NCBI GenBank assembly: GCA_031370625.1
Contig: JANMQR010000314.1
Span: 1 to 64,000, forward strand
Source: UKL13-2 sp031370625
GTDB lineage: Bacteria; Pseudomonadota; Gammaproteobacteria; Burkholderiales; Usitatibacteraceae
Length of the DNA: 64,000 nt
Reading direction: 5' to 3'
In this document: in pieces, positions 10,701 to 19,268 of the stretch
How positions within the stretch are numbered: the stretch's first letter is position 1
How the letters are laid out: every line of letters starts with the position of its first letter
Made by a program: the position numbers and the translations under genes
Notes under the pieces: model-generated
Told to the model about the DNA's origin: nothing
Databases searched by the model: none
What the model saw: only the letters and a program-made list of their open reading frames with translations

Positions 10701-13700
10701 CACCTTTGCTGTCAACGACACGCACAATTACCGTGACCGGCGTTTTTCCGTCAGCTCGGGCACCTGCGCTTGTAGCCTGCGGAAACTCGATCAACAACTT
10801 AGAAATATTGCCCGGGGCTGTCACTTTGATGGTGGCTTCACCGCGCTCGTTGCCAAACGCGTCAATTTGCTTTGCGGTCAGCGTATTCACACCCGGTATC
10901 AAATCCGCACCGATAAATTCCCACGCCTGCAATTTTTTGTCTTCCATGACCGCTTTTTTACCCACGCGATCATCAGCCAGCTCTTTACCATTGACGAACA
11001 GTTTGAACGTCGTGCCCTGCACACCTTTGACGCGAATCGTGGATTGCTTATAGGCCAGCGTGTCGCCATCTTTCAAGCCAATAAAGCCAAGCGTATTGTT
11101 TTCTTGCGGCAGAATATTTTCGAGCGTGATCGCAGGCGCGTCGGAGCTACGATCCACAATGGCGCGATTCAATGGCGGCTGCGCAGGCGCAATAGTGGCA
11201 AAGCCGACAGTGCCTAGCGTGGCCGCGTTTGCCAGTGTATTAATACCCGACGGCAAAATCGATGCAGCACTGGGCGCCGGCGCTTGGCTGGACGGCGCAG
11301 TCAAGCCCACCACGCCGCTTGCGGGCAATGCCTTGATATCAGTTGCAAATCTATTAGCGGGATCAGTGGTCAGTTGCTGCTGCAAACGGCCATCGATTTC
11401 AGTTTTTAATTTGTTTGCTTCATCGCGACGCACCGCGACTTGATTCGCCACTGACTCGCTACATGACTGAATCGCAAAGTCAGCTTTGTGCAGCTCGCCA
11501 TATTTCACATCGAGGAACCGGCTGTCGCCCTTACCAGTGTTGCGATTTGAGCCCGTCGCAAAATCTTTGGCGTCAATGCCGGCGGGCAGCGTGGTTCGAT
11601 CAATTTTCAGCACATGCGTGCGCGCGGAAAGGCCGTAGAAACTGTATTTTCCTTCACTGTCGGAAACAACGTTAGTACCGTCCTCCAGATACAAACGAAC
11701 ACCCGGAACGCCGACTTCACGCGCCAGTTTTTTCTTGTTCGCGTCATCTGTAGGCAGATTTTGTATGCCGTTTTTATCGCAATCGATAAATACTTTGCCG
11801 ACGACATACGCTTTGTCGCTGAGTACACCGCCAACAATCGTCACCTGCGCCGCTGCAACATTCGACTCACTGAAACGCGTGCCACCGTTACCGATGCGAT
11901 AAGTTGCGACGACTCGATTGATACCATCGCCTTGTGCAGCGCCCGGCCCGACGCGCACTCGGTAAGCGACGCGAACCTGCTGACCCAGCGCCATGCTGCC
12001 GATATTGAAAATTAGGCGCGAGCCGGAAACAAATTGCGGATCGGCGAGTGGCTTGCCTTCGAGGCGCGCCGTGCCGAGCACAAATGAGAAACCTGCTGGC
12101 AGCGAGTCCGTTAGCAGCACCGGGCTTTGATTCAATGCGTAGCCGGTGTTGTTATTGATTGTGACGCTGTAATCCGTTAAGTCACCGATCTCGACGGTAG
12201 TGCGCGACACCGTCTTCTGCACAAACAATCCACCAATACGGCCCGCGTCCACCGGAATATCGATGATGACTGGCCCCGTCTCCGGCCCCACGCGGAACGC
12301 GCCACCATAGGAGCCACCTGTGGTTGGCCCGGTCGCCAACACGTTGCGCCCGGACGGCAGCTGGCTCACTGGCACAGCAGATACAAACGTATAACCGTTC
12401 GGTGGCGTGACTAATGCGCAATAATCGCCCGGCGACACCAGCGGGAAATCGAAGCGCCCGTCCGCACGCGTCACCACCGTCGCAGGCGCTGTGACAATAG
12501 AGCCATTCACAAGCTGGCTCACTGTCGCCAAGGTGCTTGTACACACACCACCCTGCGCGGTGACCAATCTCACCGTCGCACCAGCAACAGGCTCATTGGT
12601 GCGGCTGTCAAACACGACGCCGTTAGGGTCGATCACAGTTACGCTGGTTGCAATTCTGCGTCCGCAACCGATAATTTCCACGCTGTAAGTGTCGTATGAA
12701 TTACCCTCAAGGATGTTGTCGCCTGCGACCACTGGGGGCTTACGAACCGGCAATCCACCTGCTTCAAAAATACCGGTGTTAGGTCCCGTCTCAATCGCGA
12801 TTATTTCTTCGCGTTCACCGTTAGCACCAGTGATGATAATAGTGCGGCGCTCAATCACATCTGGCAATTGATTACACGAAGGTGCATTCGCACGCAAAAA
12901 TAAATCACGACCAATAAACGCCCACGGCGTGGCACGCAGGAAGCCGCCATCGATGAAACCTTGGATAATATTTTCTACCGTGGCGGTCGTACCAATAGTG
13001 GTTGTATCGCGATTGGTGAGCGTTCCGCTGGATGTTGTATTGACGCGGAAATCTGTTGTGTTGCTCGCACCGCTTGCTGCGTTTACGGGTGCTACTACAC
13101 GGCTCAAGAACACAATGCGCGCACCGGGCGACAGTGTAAATGTGCTGCTTGGCGTCACAACGACATCAGTCGCGTCGAACACGCCCACAATGGATTGACC
13201 ACCCGCGACTGTGTTATCAACGACAATTTGTGCCGTCCAGCTGGCACTGCCATTGACGAGGAAATTTGCTGGGAAGGTGATTGTTTCGCTACACGTGCCA
13301 ACGTTAGTGAGCACGTGTGTGTACACAACATTTCCGCCCGGTGTGGTGCGACCGGTGTTGTCTGGCTCCAGCACGACACGACACAGATTAGCAATTGATG
13401 TCACCACATCATCATCGACGGCACGAATGAGCGGATTGGTGATTGACTGCGCATTTTTGGAAACGCGGAACGGGCCACCTGCGATGCCCGGCGGCAGAAT
13501 TGCTTTCACGACAATGCGATAAGTTGCACCCGCGGCGACGGGCCCGGTATCGGGAATCGTGTTGCCGTTGGTATCGGTCAATGGCGTGACGCCATCGGCT
13601 TTGAATAGCTGGAAAATCGTACCGGGTGGGAAGTTTGACCCCGATAAGGTCACATCAAAACTATCGGACTTGCTGGTGTTGTTGGTCAACACGTTATTAA

Positions 13701-14889
13701 ACGTGACTGCGCTACCGGGATCAGCTGAAGCCAGCGTCACGCCGCGCAAGGTGATGTTTTCTGTTCCGGTGATGCGGAAATCCACCGGGTTGCTGGTAAG
13801 CGGACCCACTCGTGTGCCGTTAACACTGGTGTAAGAATTTTCTGCGACGTTGGTGAGCACGCTATTCAACGCAAGGCCAGGCGCAATATTCACATCAAAA
13901 GAAACGAGGCCGGATTCATTCTGTGGCATCGTCGCGAAGTTCACGCTGACGCGATCGGCCGCGGTTGTGTAGGTGCCAGTAAGACCATTGAACATAAACG
14001 GCCCACTTGCCGCATTCAGACTTGCATCATTGGTTTGTGGAGGTGCTGCAAGGCGCAAGGTGCCGGGCACATAGGTCATGCCGGCAGGCAACACATCCGA
14101 AATAGTGACGTTGGTTTTTACAGCATCACCAATGCCTGCATTGCCATAACGAATCAACACGCGATAGGCACCGCTAGGCGAATTTCCTTGAATCGCGGAA
14201 ATGGATTTACTGAAAAACAAATCGTAAGTCGTTGGCACGACAATCGGCGCGACGATAACGAGACATTGATTCGTCACCGCATTTAAAACATTGGCGATAC
14301 CGGTAATGGAGGCTGGCCCATTCGTAAACGCAGCCGGATTACCCGCGCAACTTGCATTAATTTGCGTTGGCGCATTGGTGACGCCGCTCACAGAGATGTC
14401 ACAAACCTGTGTGCCCGGCACCATGCTCGCATTCGACACGCTAATCGTCGATGGCTGGGTAAACGTGACGGCGCCCGCGCAGCCGGGAGATCGTGTGACC
14501 ACAGGCGCAGCGGTCAAACGTAAGCCTGCTGGCAATGTGTCTGTAAAGGCAACGCCCGCTTGCGCAGGTGAGCCGAATGTATTGAACAGGCTGAATCTGA
14601 TGGTCGCGGTTTCACCCGGATTAATGGACTCGACGGCGAACGACTTTCGCAATGACGGCAAGCCCGCTGCTGCGCCAACAGTAGCCGTCACCATGTTGCT
14701 GGTGGTGGACTGCGGCAGGCCGCCAATTTGCTGGCTGCTCGAGGCGGTGTTGCTCAGCACGGTACCGGTGGGTGGTGGTGCGGCTAGAGCGCTCTGGCTG
14801 ATCGCGAATGCCGCAACCAAACTCAACGCGACGCTGATTGGCCTGGCAAATGAGCTGCATAGACGAGAATTTTTTTGATTATTATTCAT
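7786..14889 (-). CDS. DUF11/SdrD-B repeat protein with C-terminal outer-membrane beta-barrel
   Basis: The protein has about 2367 residues from the ATG at 14889. The frame also allows a TTG at 14895, which directly abuts the previous stop. Residues 1-37 are a signal peptide ending SQSALA. DUF11-type modules follow. A carboxypeptidase-regulatory/CnaB-like segment (SRTNEPVAGATVRLV) sits at ~750-850, another DUF11 module (KTVSRTTVEIGD) at ~890, and an SdrD-B-like segment (DCDKNGIQN, then GVPGVRLYLEDG) at ~1030-1130. Ig-like segments follow. From ~1500 to the end, alternating strands rich in Tyr, Arg and Asp read as a large outer-membrane barrel, with a Ser/Thr/Pro-rich tail. Flanked by two exported repeat proteins, it could anchor or help export them; that is inference. 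No close named family was recognised for the barrel. Confidence 0.85.
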   Translation of the reverse strand: MNNNQKNSRLCSSFARPISVALSLVAAFAISQSALAAPPPTGTVLSNTASSSQQIGGLPQSTTSNMVTATVGAAAGLPSLRKSFAVESINPGETATIRFSLFNTFGSPAQAGVAFTDTLPAGLRLTAAPVVTRSPGCAGAVTFTQPSTISVSNASMVPGTQVCDISVSGVTNAPTQINASCAGNPAAFTNGPASITGIANVLNAVTNQCLVIVAPIVVPTTYDLFFSKSISAIQGNSPSGAYRVLIRYGNAGIGDAVKTNVTISDVLPAGMTYVPGTLRLAAPPQTNDASLNAASGPFMFNGLTGTYTTAADRVSVNFATMPQNESGLVSFDVNIAPGLALNSVLTNVAENSYTSVNGTRVGPLTSNPVDFRITGTENITLRGVTLASADPGSAVTFNNVLTNNTSKSDSFDVTLSGSNFPPGTIFQLFKADGVTPLTDTNGNTIPDTGPVAAGATYRIVVKAILPPGIAGGPFRVSKNAQSITNPLIRAVDDDVVTSIANLCRVVLEPDNTGRTTPGGNVVYTHVLTNVGTCSETITFPANFLVNGSASWTAQIVVDNTVAGGQSIVGVFDATDVVVTPSSTFTLSPGARIVFLSRVVAPVNAASGASNTTDFRVNTTSSGTLTNRDTTTIGTTATVENIIQGFIDGGFLRATPWAFIGRDLFLRANAPSCNQLPDVIERRTIIITGANGEREEIIAIETGPNTGIFEAGGLPVRKPPVVAGDNILEGNSYDTYSVEIIGCGRRIATSVTVIDPNGVVFDSRTNEPVAGATVRLVTAQGGVCTSTLATVSQLVNGSIVTAPATVVTRADGRFDFPLVSPGDYCALVTPPNGYTFVSAVPVSQLPSGRNVLATGPTTGGSYGGAFRVGPETGPVIIDIPVDAGRIGGLFVQKTVSRTTVEIGDLTDYSVTINNNTGYALNQSPVLLTDSLPAGFSFVLGTARLEGKPLADPQFVSGSRLIFNIGSMALGQQVRVAYRVRVGPGAAQGDGINRVVATYRIGNGGTRFSESNVAAAQVTIVGGVLSDKAYVVGKVFIDCDKNGIQNLPTDDANKKKLAREVGVPGVRLYLEDGTNVVSDSEGKYSFYGLSARTHVLKIDRTTLPAGIDAKDFATGSNRNTGKGDSRFLDVKYGELHKADFAIQSCSESVANQVAVRRDEANKLKTEIDGRLQQQLTTDPANRFATDIKALPASGVVGLTAPSSQAPAPSAASILPSGINTLANAATLGTVGFATIAPAQPPLNRAIVDRSSDAPAITLENILPQENNTLGFIGLKDGDTLAYKQSTIRVKGVQGTTFKLFVNGKELADDRVGKKAVMEDKKLQAWEFIGADLIPGVNTLTAKQIDAFGNERGEATIKVTAPGNISKLLIEFPQATSAGARADGKTPVTVIVRVVDSKGVAVTSRTAITLLTNLGRWQAEDLNTAEPGVQNFVAGGVGEFTLLPPAEPGQAVINVRSGALSSEARLDFLPDVRELLAVGVIEGVLNLRKLDTRALTPARAQDGFEQEITHISRNWNGGKYDAGARAAMFIKGKIKGEYLLTLAYDSDKNTRDRLFRDIQPDEFYPVYGDSSVRAFDAQSTGRFYVRVDNKKSYLLYGDYNTTSASEARKLANYNRSLTGLKQHFENDKISANLFASRDTTRQLLQEFKANGTSGPFTLANAKGLINSEKVEIITRDRNQTGVIIRTVPLARFADYELEPLTGRIILKAPVPTLDELFNPNSIRVTYEIDQGGEQFWVAGADAQIKLTNNFEIGAMVVDDRNPVDKFRMIGINAIAKLADKTFLIAEIAQTTRDRVGTSIAGGLSGVGSGTTGDTKGEKKGIASRVEFRHKGDDIDALFYAGRADAKFDNISSSLSSGRTEIGGNVSYRIDEKTRLKAEMLRSEDLLSNGKRDGLLAAVERTLDNGMRLELGVRHARETLAPATTASGPLPTEVTSIRTRLTGDIPGIKDAAAYIEAEVDPKDTDRKIAAIGGEYKLPNSGRLYGRHEFISSLTGPYGLNTVQRQNSSVIGISTDYMKDGNVFSEYRIRDAISGGDAEAALGLRNLWTLSDGLKLQTGFERVHSFSGTGTGESAALTFGLEYTASPLWKGSTRLELRDGTSSDSLLSTVAVASKINREWTFLGRNTYSLIKNQGAQTQTQTGKNEQERLQVGVAYRDTETDVWNGLARVEHRSENDTTQPELQLKRTVELFSLHANWQPRRPFTFSGRYAAKWVNEDSNGIKAKNSAHLLSARAIWEIAPRWDISVTGSTVIGRALQSKTYAVGVELGFMVMENLWLSGGYNVYGYRDEDFANGEYTNKGTYLRLRYKFDEDLFPKSVKNSSSNTADDASRAETTPTGTAPGSSAYRGIIEGAKGDATSPSQPAGKPRVDQ

Positions 14890-14895
14890 CGTCAA

Positions 14896-17800
14896 CTACA
14901 TCGTATTAATCTTCACGCAGAACTGCAGCGTGATGGTTTGGTTTTGCGCGAGCGGTGTTGTTGCTGCGGGTGAGGATTGCGCATTAATCGTTCCAGTAAA
15001 GCCAGCGGGGTAAGTGCCCCTCAACGCAATTGGCCCGGTAACAGTTGGTGCACCGCAACCCAGCTCAAGCGATGTATTCGGCGGTACAAGATCGCTCAAA
15101 TTAATATTCGTTGCGTTAGCCGTCGCCGAATTGATGCCGACGATAAGGTATGAAATACAGTTTCCCGGAATCGTATTTGCACTCGCCGCCAACCCAGCAC
15201 TACTCCAAGGCGAATTTGGCACGCCTGCGGTTAACGTTGTTGTCGGTGTCGTGGTGCAGGAGCCGTTTCCGCCGGGAAGCTGCTGATATTTTGCGAGCTT
15301 GAGTCCATCAGAAAGTGATGTGGTGTCAGTTACCGTCAAGATAGAAGCACCTCCGTTATACGTCACCGTTGCGGTCGTGATATTCGGCGGGCTGCCGACG
15401 GCAAGCGGCGCAGTCACGCGGATGAAAATAGCGCGCTGCTCGTTCGGCAATAGAGCAGGAATAGTGGTGGTACCCGGCACAATTTGCGCATCTGTGCCCG
15501 CATCAAAAACACCGTTGCCATTGGTATCAATAAACGCGGTTGAAGTCCACCCGAACATCGGTGTTTGGTTATTCGCTAAAAAATTAGCCGGAAACACAAT
15601 GGTTTCAGCGAGATTTCCGTTGTTCGTCAGCGTGTGCGTATACGTGACTGTCGCGCCTGCCACCGTACCCTGCGCGCCGTTCGGGGTTAGCGTTACTGCA
15701 TGCACAGGCGCCACCGTGACCTGATCGCGTATCGTGTCGGCAATCGCTGGATTGCTTTGATTTGCAATCCCGAACTGAATCACATAACTGCCGGCAGGCG
15801 ACGGTGTCGGTGTCGCCACTGTGCCAGGGCTGGTTGCGGGCACGGTCACTTCTGCACAGACGATACGACTGCCACCGGCCGGTATCGGTGCGGCACCAGT
15901 GGTCGTGACTGCCGCGCCCAAGGGCGCATTACAGTTGGTGCCGTTACCGCTGTCCTTAAACGTGACAACCCAGCCCGCTGGTGGTGTCGCCAAGCCCACC
16001 GTGCCGGGCACGGAAATAAACGATGCACTCAAGTTATAAATCGACGCAATCGCGCTGGTGTTGTTGGCATAGAGCGTGAACACCGTCGTGGTCGGGGCTG
16101 CCAGCGCTGGCGTCACTGTATTGGTGATCTGCACTGTTGCGTTGTCAGGCCCTGTGCCCAATACGCCCACGCCAGCGAGGGGCGCATTGTTGGTGATGTC
16201 GGTGCTATTTGGAATAATAGTGGTGAGCGTATCGACCACGGTATCGAAGCGCGTGGTGTCGAAACGCGAGCGAGCTTCCAGCGTAATTCGATAACCATTG
16301 CCGCTGTTGTTTCCCGCCACCGCATTCGCAGGCAGCGTGGCGCGAATCACCACCGGGTAGCCGCAGGAAACACCGCTTGCGCTGATGATGTAAGGCGCAG
16401 GACATGCGCCTGCATTTGGCAACGGAATCGTTCCCGTATCGGGGATGCCGTTGCCATTGCTGTCTTGTAACGCGGTGGCACCGTTAAACGACAAGATTTG
16501 GAAGGTGGTACCGGGCGGGAAAGTACACGCATCGACCACGCTACTATTCGCGGGACTACAAGTAGCACCGTTGGCTGACAATGCATTACCGGGATAGGCG
16601 GCTGCGGAAGTGCCATCACGAATAATCACATCAAAACTATCGGGCGAGGCGCCACGGTTCCACACGTAATCGGTGAACGTGACGGATTGCCCCGGCGCGG
16701 CGCTGGGTGCGGTAACTGGCTCGTTATCGGTAATGCCCGTGGTGGTGGAAGATCCATTCACCGATAAATTCGCCGTTTGCACCACCGTGTATTGCACAGA
16801 GTTGGTTGGTGCGGGCGGCACCGAAATGGTGGTGACCCCAATCGTGTAGCCGTACTGAACGCTCGCGGTATTGGTGGTGGTGATCGCGTTTGATGGCGAG
16901 GTGACCGGCAAATTCGGCGCAATCGTTACCTGAAAATACACGCTGCCGTTGGCTGCCGGTGCCAATACTGTCAAGGTTGCATCGACCGCGCCCGAGACAG
17001 CCGTGGTCGGCGCTTGATACGTGATGCCAGCAGGATCGCCCGCAGGTGCATCGGTGAGGGCGGTGGATGGGCCGGAAACAGACCAGCGCCCAGTGCCGGG
17101 CAGATACAACCAACCGCTCGGCAATTGGTCGAGCAGGCGCACATTGTCCGCCTGAATTGAGCCTGTGTTCGCGTACTCCAACACCACATAAAGCGGCCCC
17201 GAATTCGGGCTGACACCACCGGCGACCGGAATATAGCCCGGTGGTGGCACGCTCGATAATTTTTTCGTTACATTTACAGCCGCCGCACCAATCGTCGTGG
17301 TGTCGACCTGCGTGAGCGTATTTACTGTCGGCGCGTTGGTATCGCTGACTGAAACAATAATGGTACCGGCTTGCCCCACGGTGGCCGTTGCAGCCGTGGT
17401 GCCGCATACGACGAAGCTAAAACTCGCCCCCGCATTTATCGATACGGCTGCCGTAATCGGTGTTGCAGAATCCGCCACGCCGTCCTGATTGGCGTCCGAA
17501 AAATAAACGAGACCGGTATGCGCAAACATGCCGCCCGTGGTGGCTGGGTTCAGCGTGTATGAATCGGTACCATTACCGGTATTGGTAATCGTGTGTGGGT
17601 AGCAAACTTGTTGACTGGCGGGGACAGTCTTGGCACCTGTTTGCGTGAGCGTAAAGCTCTTCACCTGCAAGACGGTCGTCTGTACGGTGTTCGATGTGAC
17701 GGGCCGCACCGTACCAGTGCTGTCCACATAAGTTGCTGAGGCTTGATTGCCGATCACCGAATTCGCAGGAGCAGGTGCTGCATGCGCGGCCAACGAGAGC

Positions 17801-17904
17801 AAAACCATGGTCGCAGTGAGCAAAAAGGCGAGCGCCTTCTCACGCGCGCGCAGCGCATATCGCATCCAGACGAATCCGGTCTGGTAGGATACGAGGACAT
17901 CCAT
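14896..17904 (-). CDS. Exported DUF11-type repeat protein, 1002 aa
   Basis: The ATG at 17904 has a GGAG ribosome site 9 bases upstream. The N-terminus carries a basic stretch and hydrophobic core ending LAAHA (cleavage near residue 43); an internal Met at residue 14 is an alternative start. The mature part opens with NQASATYVDSTG, typical of the first module in this protein class. It then shows several DUF11-like beta-sandwich modules, for example around ~210-340 (VNVTKKLSS, LLDQLPSGW). Three loops match calcium-binding spacing: DANQDGVAD, DSNGNGIPD and DTNGNGVFD. There is no C-terminal membrane anchor. The stop is followed 6 bases later by the ATG of the barrel protein, so both are almost certainly on one transcript. 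Function is unknown; a secreted or surface role is inferred from the signal and modules. Confidence 0.86.
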   Translation of the reverse strand: MDVLVSYQTGFVWMRYALRAREKALAFLLTATMVLLSLAAHAAPAPANSVIGNQASATYVDSTGTVRPVTSNTVQTTVLQVKSFTLTQTGAKTVPASQQVCYPHTITNTGNGTDSYTLNPATTGGMFAHTGLVYFSDANQDGVADSATPITAAVSINAGASFSFVVCGTTAATATVGQAGTIIVSVSDTNAPTVNTLTQVDTTTIGAAAVNVTKKLSSVPPPGYIPVAGGVSPNSGPLYVVLEYANTGSIQADNVRLLDQLPSGWLYLPGTGRWSVSGPSTALTDAPAGDPAGITYQAPTTAVSGAVDATLTVLAPAANGSVYFQVTIAPNLPVTSPSNAITTTNTASVQYGYTIGVTTISVPPAPTNSVQYTVVQTANLSVNGSSTTTGITDNEPVTAPSAAPGQSVTFTDYVWNRGASPDSFDVIIRDGTSAAAYPGNALSANGATCSPANSSVVDACTFPPGTTFQILSFNGATALQDSNGNGIPDTGTIPLPNAGACPAPYIISASGVSCGYPVVIRATLPANAVAGNNSGNGYRITLEARSRFDTTRFDTVVDTLTTIIPNSTDITNNAPLAGVGVLGTGPDNATVQITNTVTPALAAPTTTVFTLYANNTSAIASIYNLSASFISVPGTVGLATPPAGWVVTFKDSGNGTNCNAPLGAAVTTTGAAPIPAGGSRIVCAEVTVPATSPGTVATPTPSPAGSYVIQFGIANQSNPAIADTIRDQVTVAPVHAVTLTPNGAQGTVAGATVTYTHTLTNNGNLAETIVFPANFLANNQTPMFGWTSTAFIDTNGNGVFDAGTDAQIVPGTTTIPALLPNEQRAIFIRVTAPLAVGSPPNITTATVTYNGGASILTVTDTTSLSDGLKLAKYQQLPGGNGSCTTTPTTTLTAGVPNSPWSSAGLAASANTIPGNCISYLIVGINSATANATNINLSDLVPPNTSLELGCGAPTVTGPIALRGTYPAGFTGTINAQSSPAATTPLAQNQTITLQFCVKINTM

Positions 17905-18066
17905 TACATTTTTCTCCGTTGCCTTTTTACGGCTTTTTTGCCGTTTTTTTTGTTGCTTTTTTACTGTTTTTTTACTACTTTTTTCTGCGCTAATTTGTTA
18001 TCTAATTCTTGCTTTGTGTTGTGCTTTGCTTCGTTTTTTACTTTTTCCCGTCTTACCCAACCCCGG
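17905..18066 (-). promoter_or_regulatory. A-tract leader with phased tracts (possible curved DNA)
   Basis: The 162-bp gap between the 196-aa gene and the 1002-aa gene is strikingly T-rich on the plus strand (A-rich in the transcript). Six T-tracts of 5-8 bases lie at 17924-17928, 17934-17939, 17944-17951, 17957-17962, 17967-17973 and 17979-17984. Their centres are 10.5-12 bases apart, close to one helical turn, which is the arrangement of intrinsically bent DNA. An ACGGC/GCCGT inverted repeat with a T6 loop sits at 17929-17944. The block ends next to the ribosome site of the downstream gene. Confidence 0.5.
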
Positions 18067-18657
18067 CTATTTTTTTAAAGTTACGTCGACACCACTAACA
18101 CTGGCAGCACCCGCGGCCACCCTGAACTGCGCCGAAAAAACAATTGATTGCTTTGGGCCTAACTCGCCCGGATACCAGCGCAGATAGCGATATTCACTCA
18201 GCGCTACCACCTGCTCAACTTCTACGCCATTTGCCTGCTTCACTTTTCGCTTTAGCGGCATGGCAAAAAAATTTGTCCCGTCAACGCTCGCGCGCGCGGC
18301 CGCTGGCGTGACGGTGTTCATAACCAATTCAGTATTAACCGGCACTGGCAATGTCGCCACAACACCACTCAGTGTGCGACTGGATTTGTTAGTGTAGGTC
18401 GCCAAATCTTGCAGCACTTCGCCGGGCTTGGCAGTTGACGCATTCTGTAATGATTCTTTGCCGGCGACGATGACAACTTTGCTGCGTTCCAGTCGGATGT
18501 CGAGTGGATTATCGGCCGCATTGTTCGTCACAACTTTTTGAGCCACAGCCGCGCTCACTCCGCCTACTGTCAGTGCACCGCAAGCTATACAAGCTGCTAT
18601 CGCAAAATTTTGCCCAATGTTTCGACCGATGTTCCGATTTAGCGCGCGAACCAACAT
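18067..18657 (-). CDS. Secreted 196-aa protein, first gene of the surface operon
   Basis: The start ATG at 18657 is preceded by AGGGGAG. The N-terminus has a basic region and hydrophobic stretch ending near SAAVAQ (cleavage ~40). The mature part (DIRLERSKVVIVAGKES, LQDLATYTNKSSRTLSGV, LPVPVNTELV) resembles a single short DUF11-type beta-sandwich describing a conserved repeat. It ends VSGVDVTLKK with no anchor. It is read in the same direction as the three large repeat proteins, with a 162-bp A/T-rich gap before the next gene, and is probably the first gene of that operon. No specific function is recognised. Confidence 0.8.
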   Translation of the reverse strand: MLVRALNRNIGRNIGQNFAIAACIACGALTVGGVSAAVAQKVVTNNAADNPLDIRLERSKVVIVAGKESLQNASTAKPGEVLQDLATYTNKSSRTLSGVVATLPVPVNTELVMNTVTPAAARASVDGTNFFAMPLKRKVKQANGVEVEQVVALSEYRYLRWYPGELGPKQSIVFSAQFRVAAGAASVSGVDVTLKK

Positions 18658-18971
18658 CTCGCTCCCCTAGTTACCTGCCTAACTTTTCAAATCCCATCTC
18701 ACCGTCAACACCAACGCTACCGAAACATTGCTTTTTACAATTTCAATCATCGTCAGCACATGTCGCACAGATAGACAGATTATAGAAATGATAACCGCAT
18801 CTCATTGTCAACCTTTGTAAAACTTTAAGAATGTGCGATTAATTCTTGTATTAAATACGTTTTTTATCTGGCGCGTGTAGATTTTTTCCTCGGCTTTACC
18901 GCTCACGAATTTGGATTAGCACTTGTTATCTACGTCAGCACTGCACTTTTCACAAAGCAGGCACGCAAGTT
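18658..18971. other. AT-rich intergenic region, no gene
   Basis: This stretch lies between the surface operon (leftward) and the tRNA promoter (rightward). It is AT-rich with no convincing reading frame. Apart from the possible leftward promoter at 18779-18811 I see nothing else in it. Confidence 0.6.
18779..18811 (-). promoter_or_regulatory. Possible promoter for the surface-protein operon
   Basis: On the minus strand a perfect TTGACA (18811-18806) and a perfect TATAAT (18784-18779) lie upstream of the 196-aa gene. The spacer is 21 bases, longer than the usual 16-18, so the pair may need an activator or may be fortuitous. It would give a leader of about 115 bases. Confidence 0.3.
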
Positions 18972-19000
18972 TCGACATATTGCGAATGCGCAGCTATAAT
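18972..19000 (+). promoter_or_regulatory. tRNA-Ser promoter
   Basis: TCGACA (18972-18977, one mismatch to TTGACA) and a perfect TATAAT (18995-19000) are separated by exactly 17 bases. Transcription would start near 19007, about 24 bases before the tRNA. The leader holds a small TTCGC/GCGAA inverted repeat. Confidence 0.7.
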
Positions 19001-19030
19001 CACTATTCGCGAATTAGCGAACGGCCCTGC

Positions 19031-19121
19031 GGAGAGGTGGCAGAGTGGTCGAATGCACCAGACTCGAAATCTGGCGTACGGTTTTACCGTACCGTGAGTT
19101 CGAATCTCACCCTCTCCGCCA
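19031..19121 (+). tRNA. tRNA-Ser (anticodon CGA)
   Basis: The acceptor stem GGAGAGG (19031-19037) pairs with CCTCTCC (19111-19117), followed by the discriminator G and an encoded CCA (19119-19121). The anticodon arm is CCAGA-CTCGAAA-TCTGG, putting CGA at 19065-19067, which reads UCG. A long variable arm (GTACGG-TTTT-CCGTAC type) marks it as a class II serine tRNA. The T loop is GTTCGAATC. It is followed at once by an intrinsic terminator. Confidence 0.97.
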
Positions 19122-19127
19122 AACACG

Positions 19128-19148
19128 AAACCCCGCAAGGGGTTTTTT
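19128..19148 (+). terminator. Intrinsic terminator of tRNA-Ser
   Basis: Stem AAACCCC / GGGGTTT with a GCAA tetraloop, followed by six T. It starts 7 bases after the tRNA CCA end. Confidence 0.9.
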
Positions 19149-19268
19149 GTTTGGCGGAGAGGAGTGAGCCAACTGCTTGGCTCACGCGTGAGATTCGAAG
19201 GGTTTTGCCTAAAGGCAAAACCGCGGCCCGCAGAATGTGGGCGAATCTCACCCGGCCCTACAAACACG
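19149..19268. repeat. Inverted and interrupted copy of the tRNA-Ser 3' end
   Basis: GTTTGGCGGAGAGG (19149-19162) is the exact reverse complement of tRNA bases 19111-19124. GTGAGATTCGAA (19188-19199) is the reverse complement of the T arm at 19099-19110. Between them sits a hairpin GTGAGCCAA-CTGC-TTGGCTCAC (19164-19185). Next come a second hairpin GGTTTTGCC-TAAA-GGCAAAACC (19201-19222) and CGAATCTCAC (19242-19251), which can pair with 19188-19197 to close a multi-branched structure. No protein gene is present. Confidence 0.75.

Noticed and set aside
17929..17951. Plus-strand terminator-like hairpin ACGGC-T6-GCCGT followed by T's
   Set aside because: No plus-strand gene lies upstream; it is better explained as part of the phased T-tract leader.
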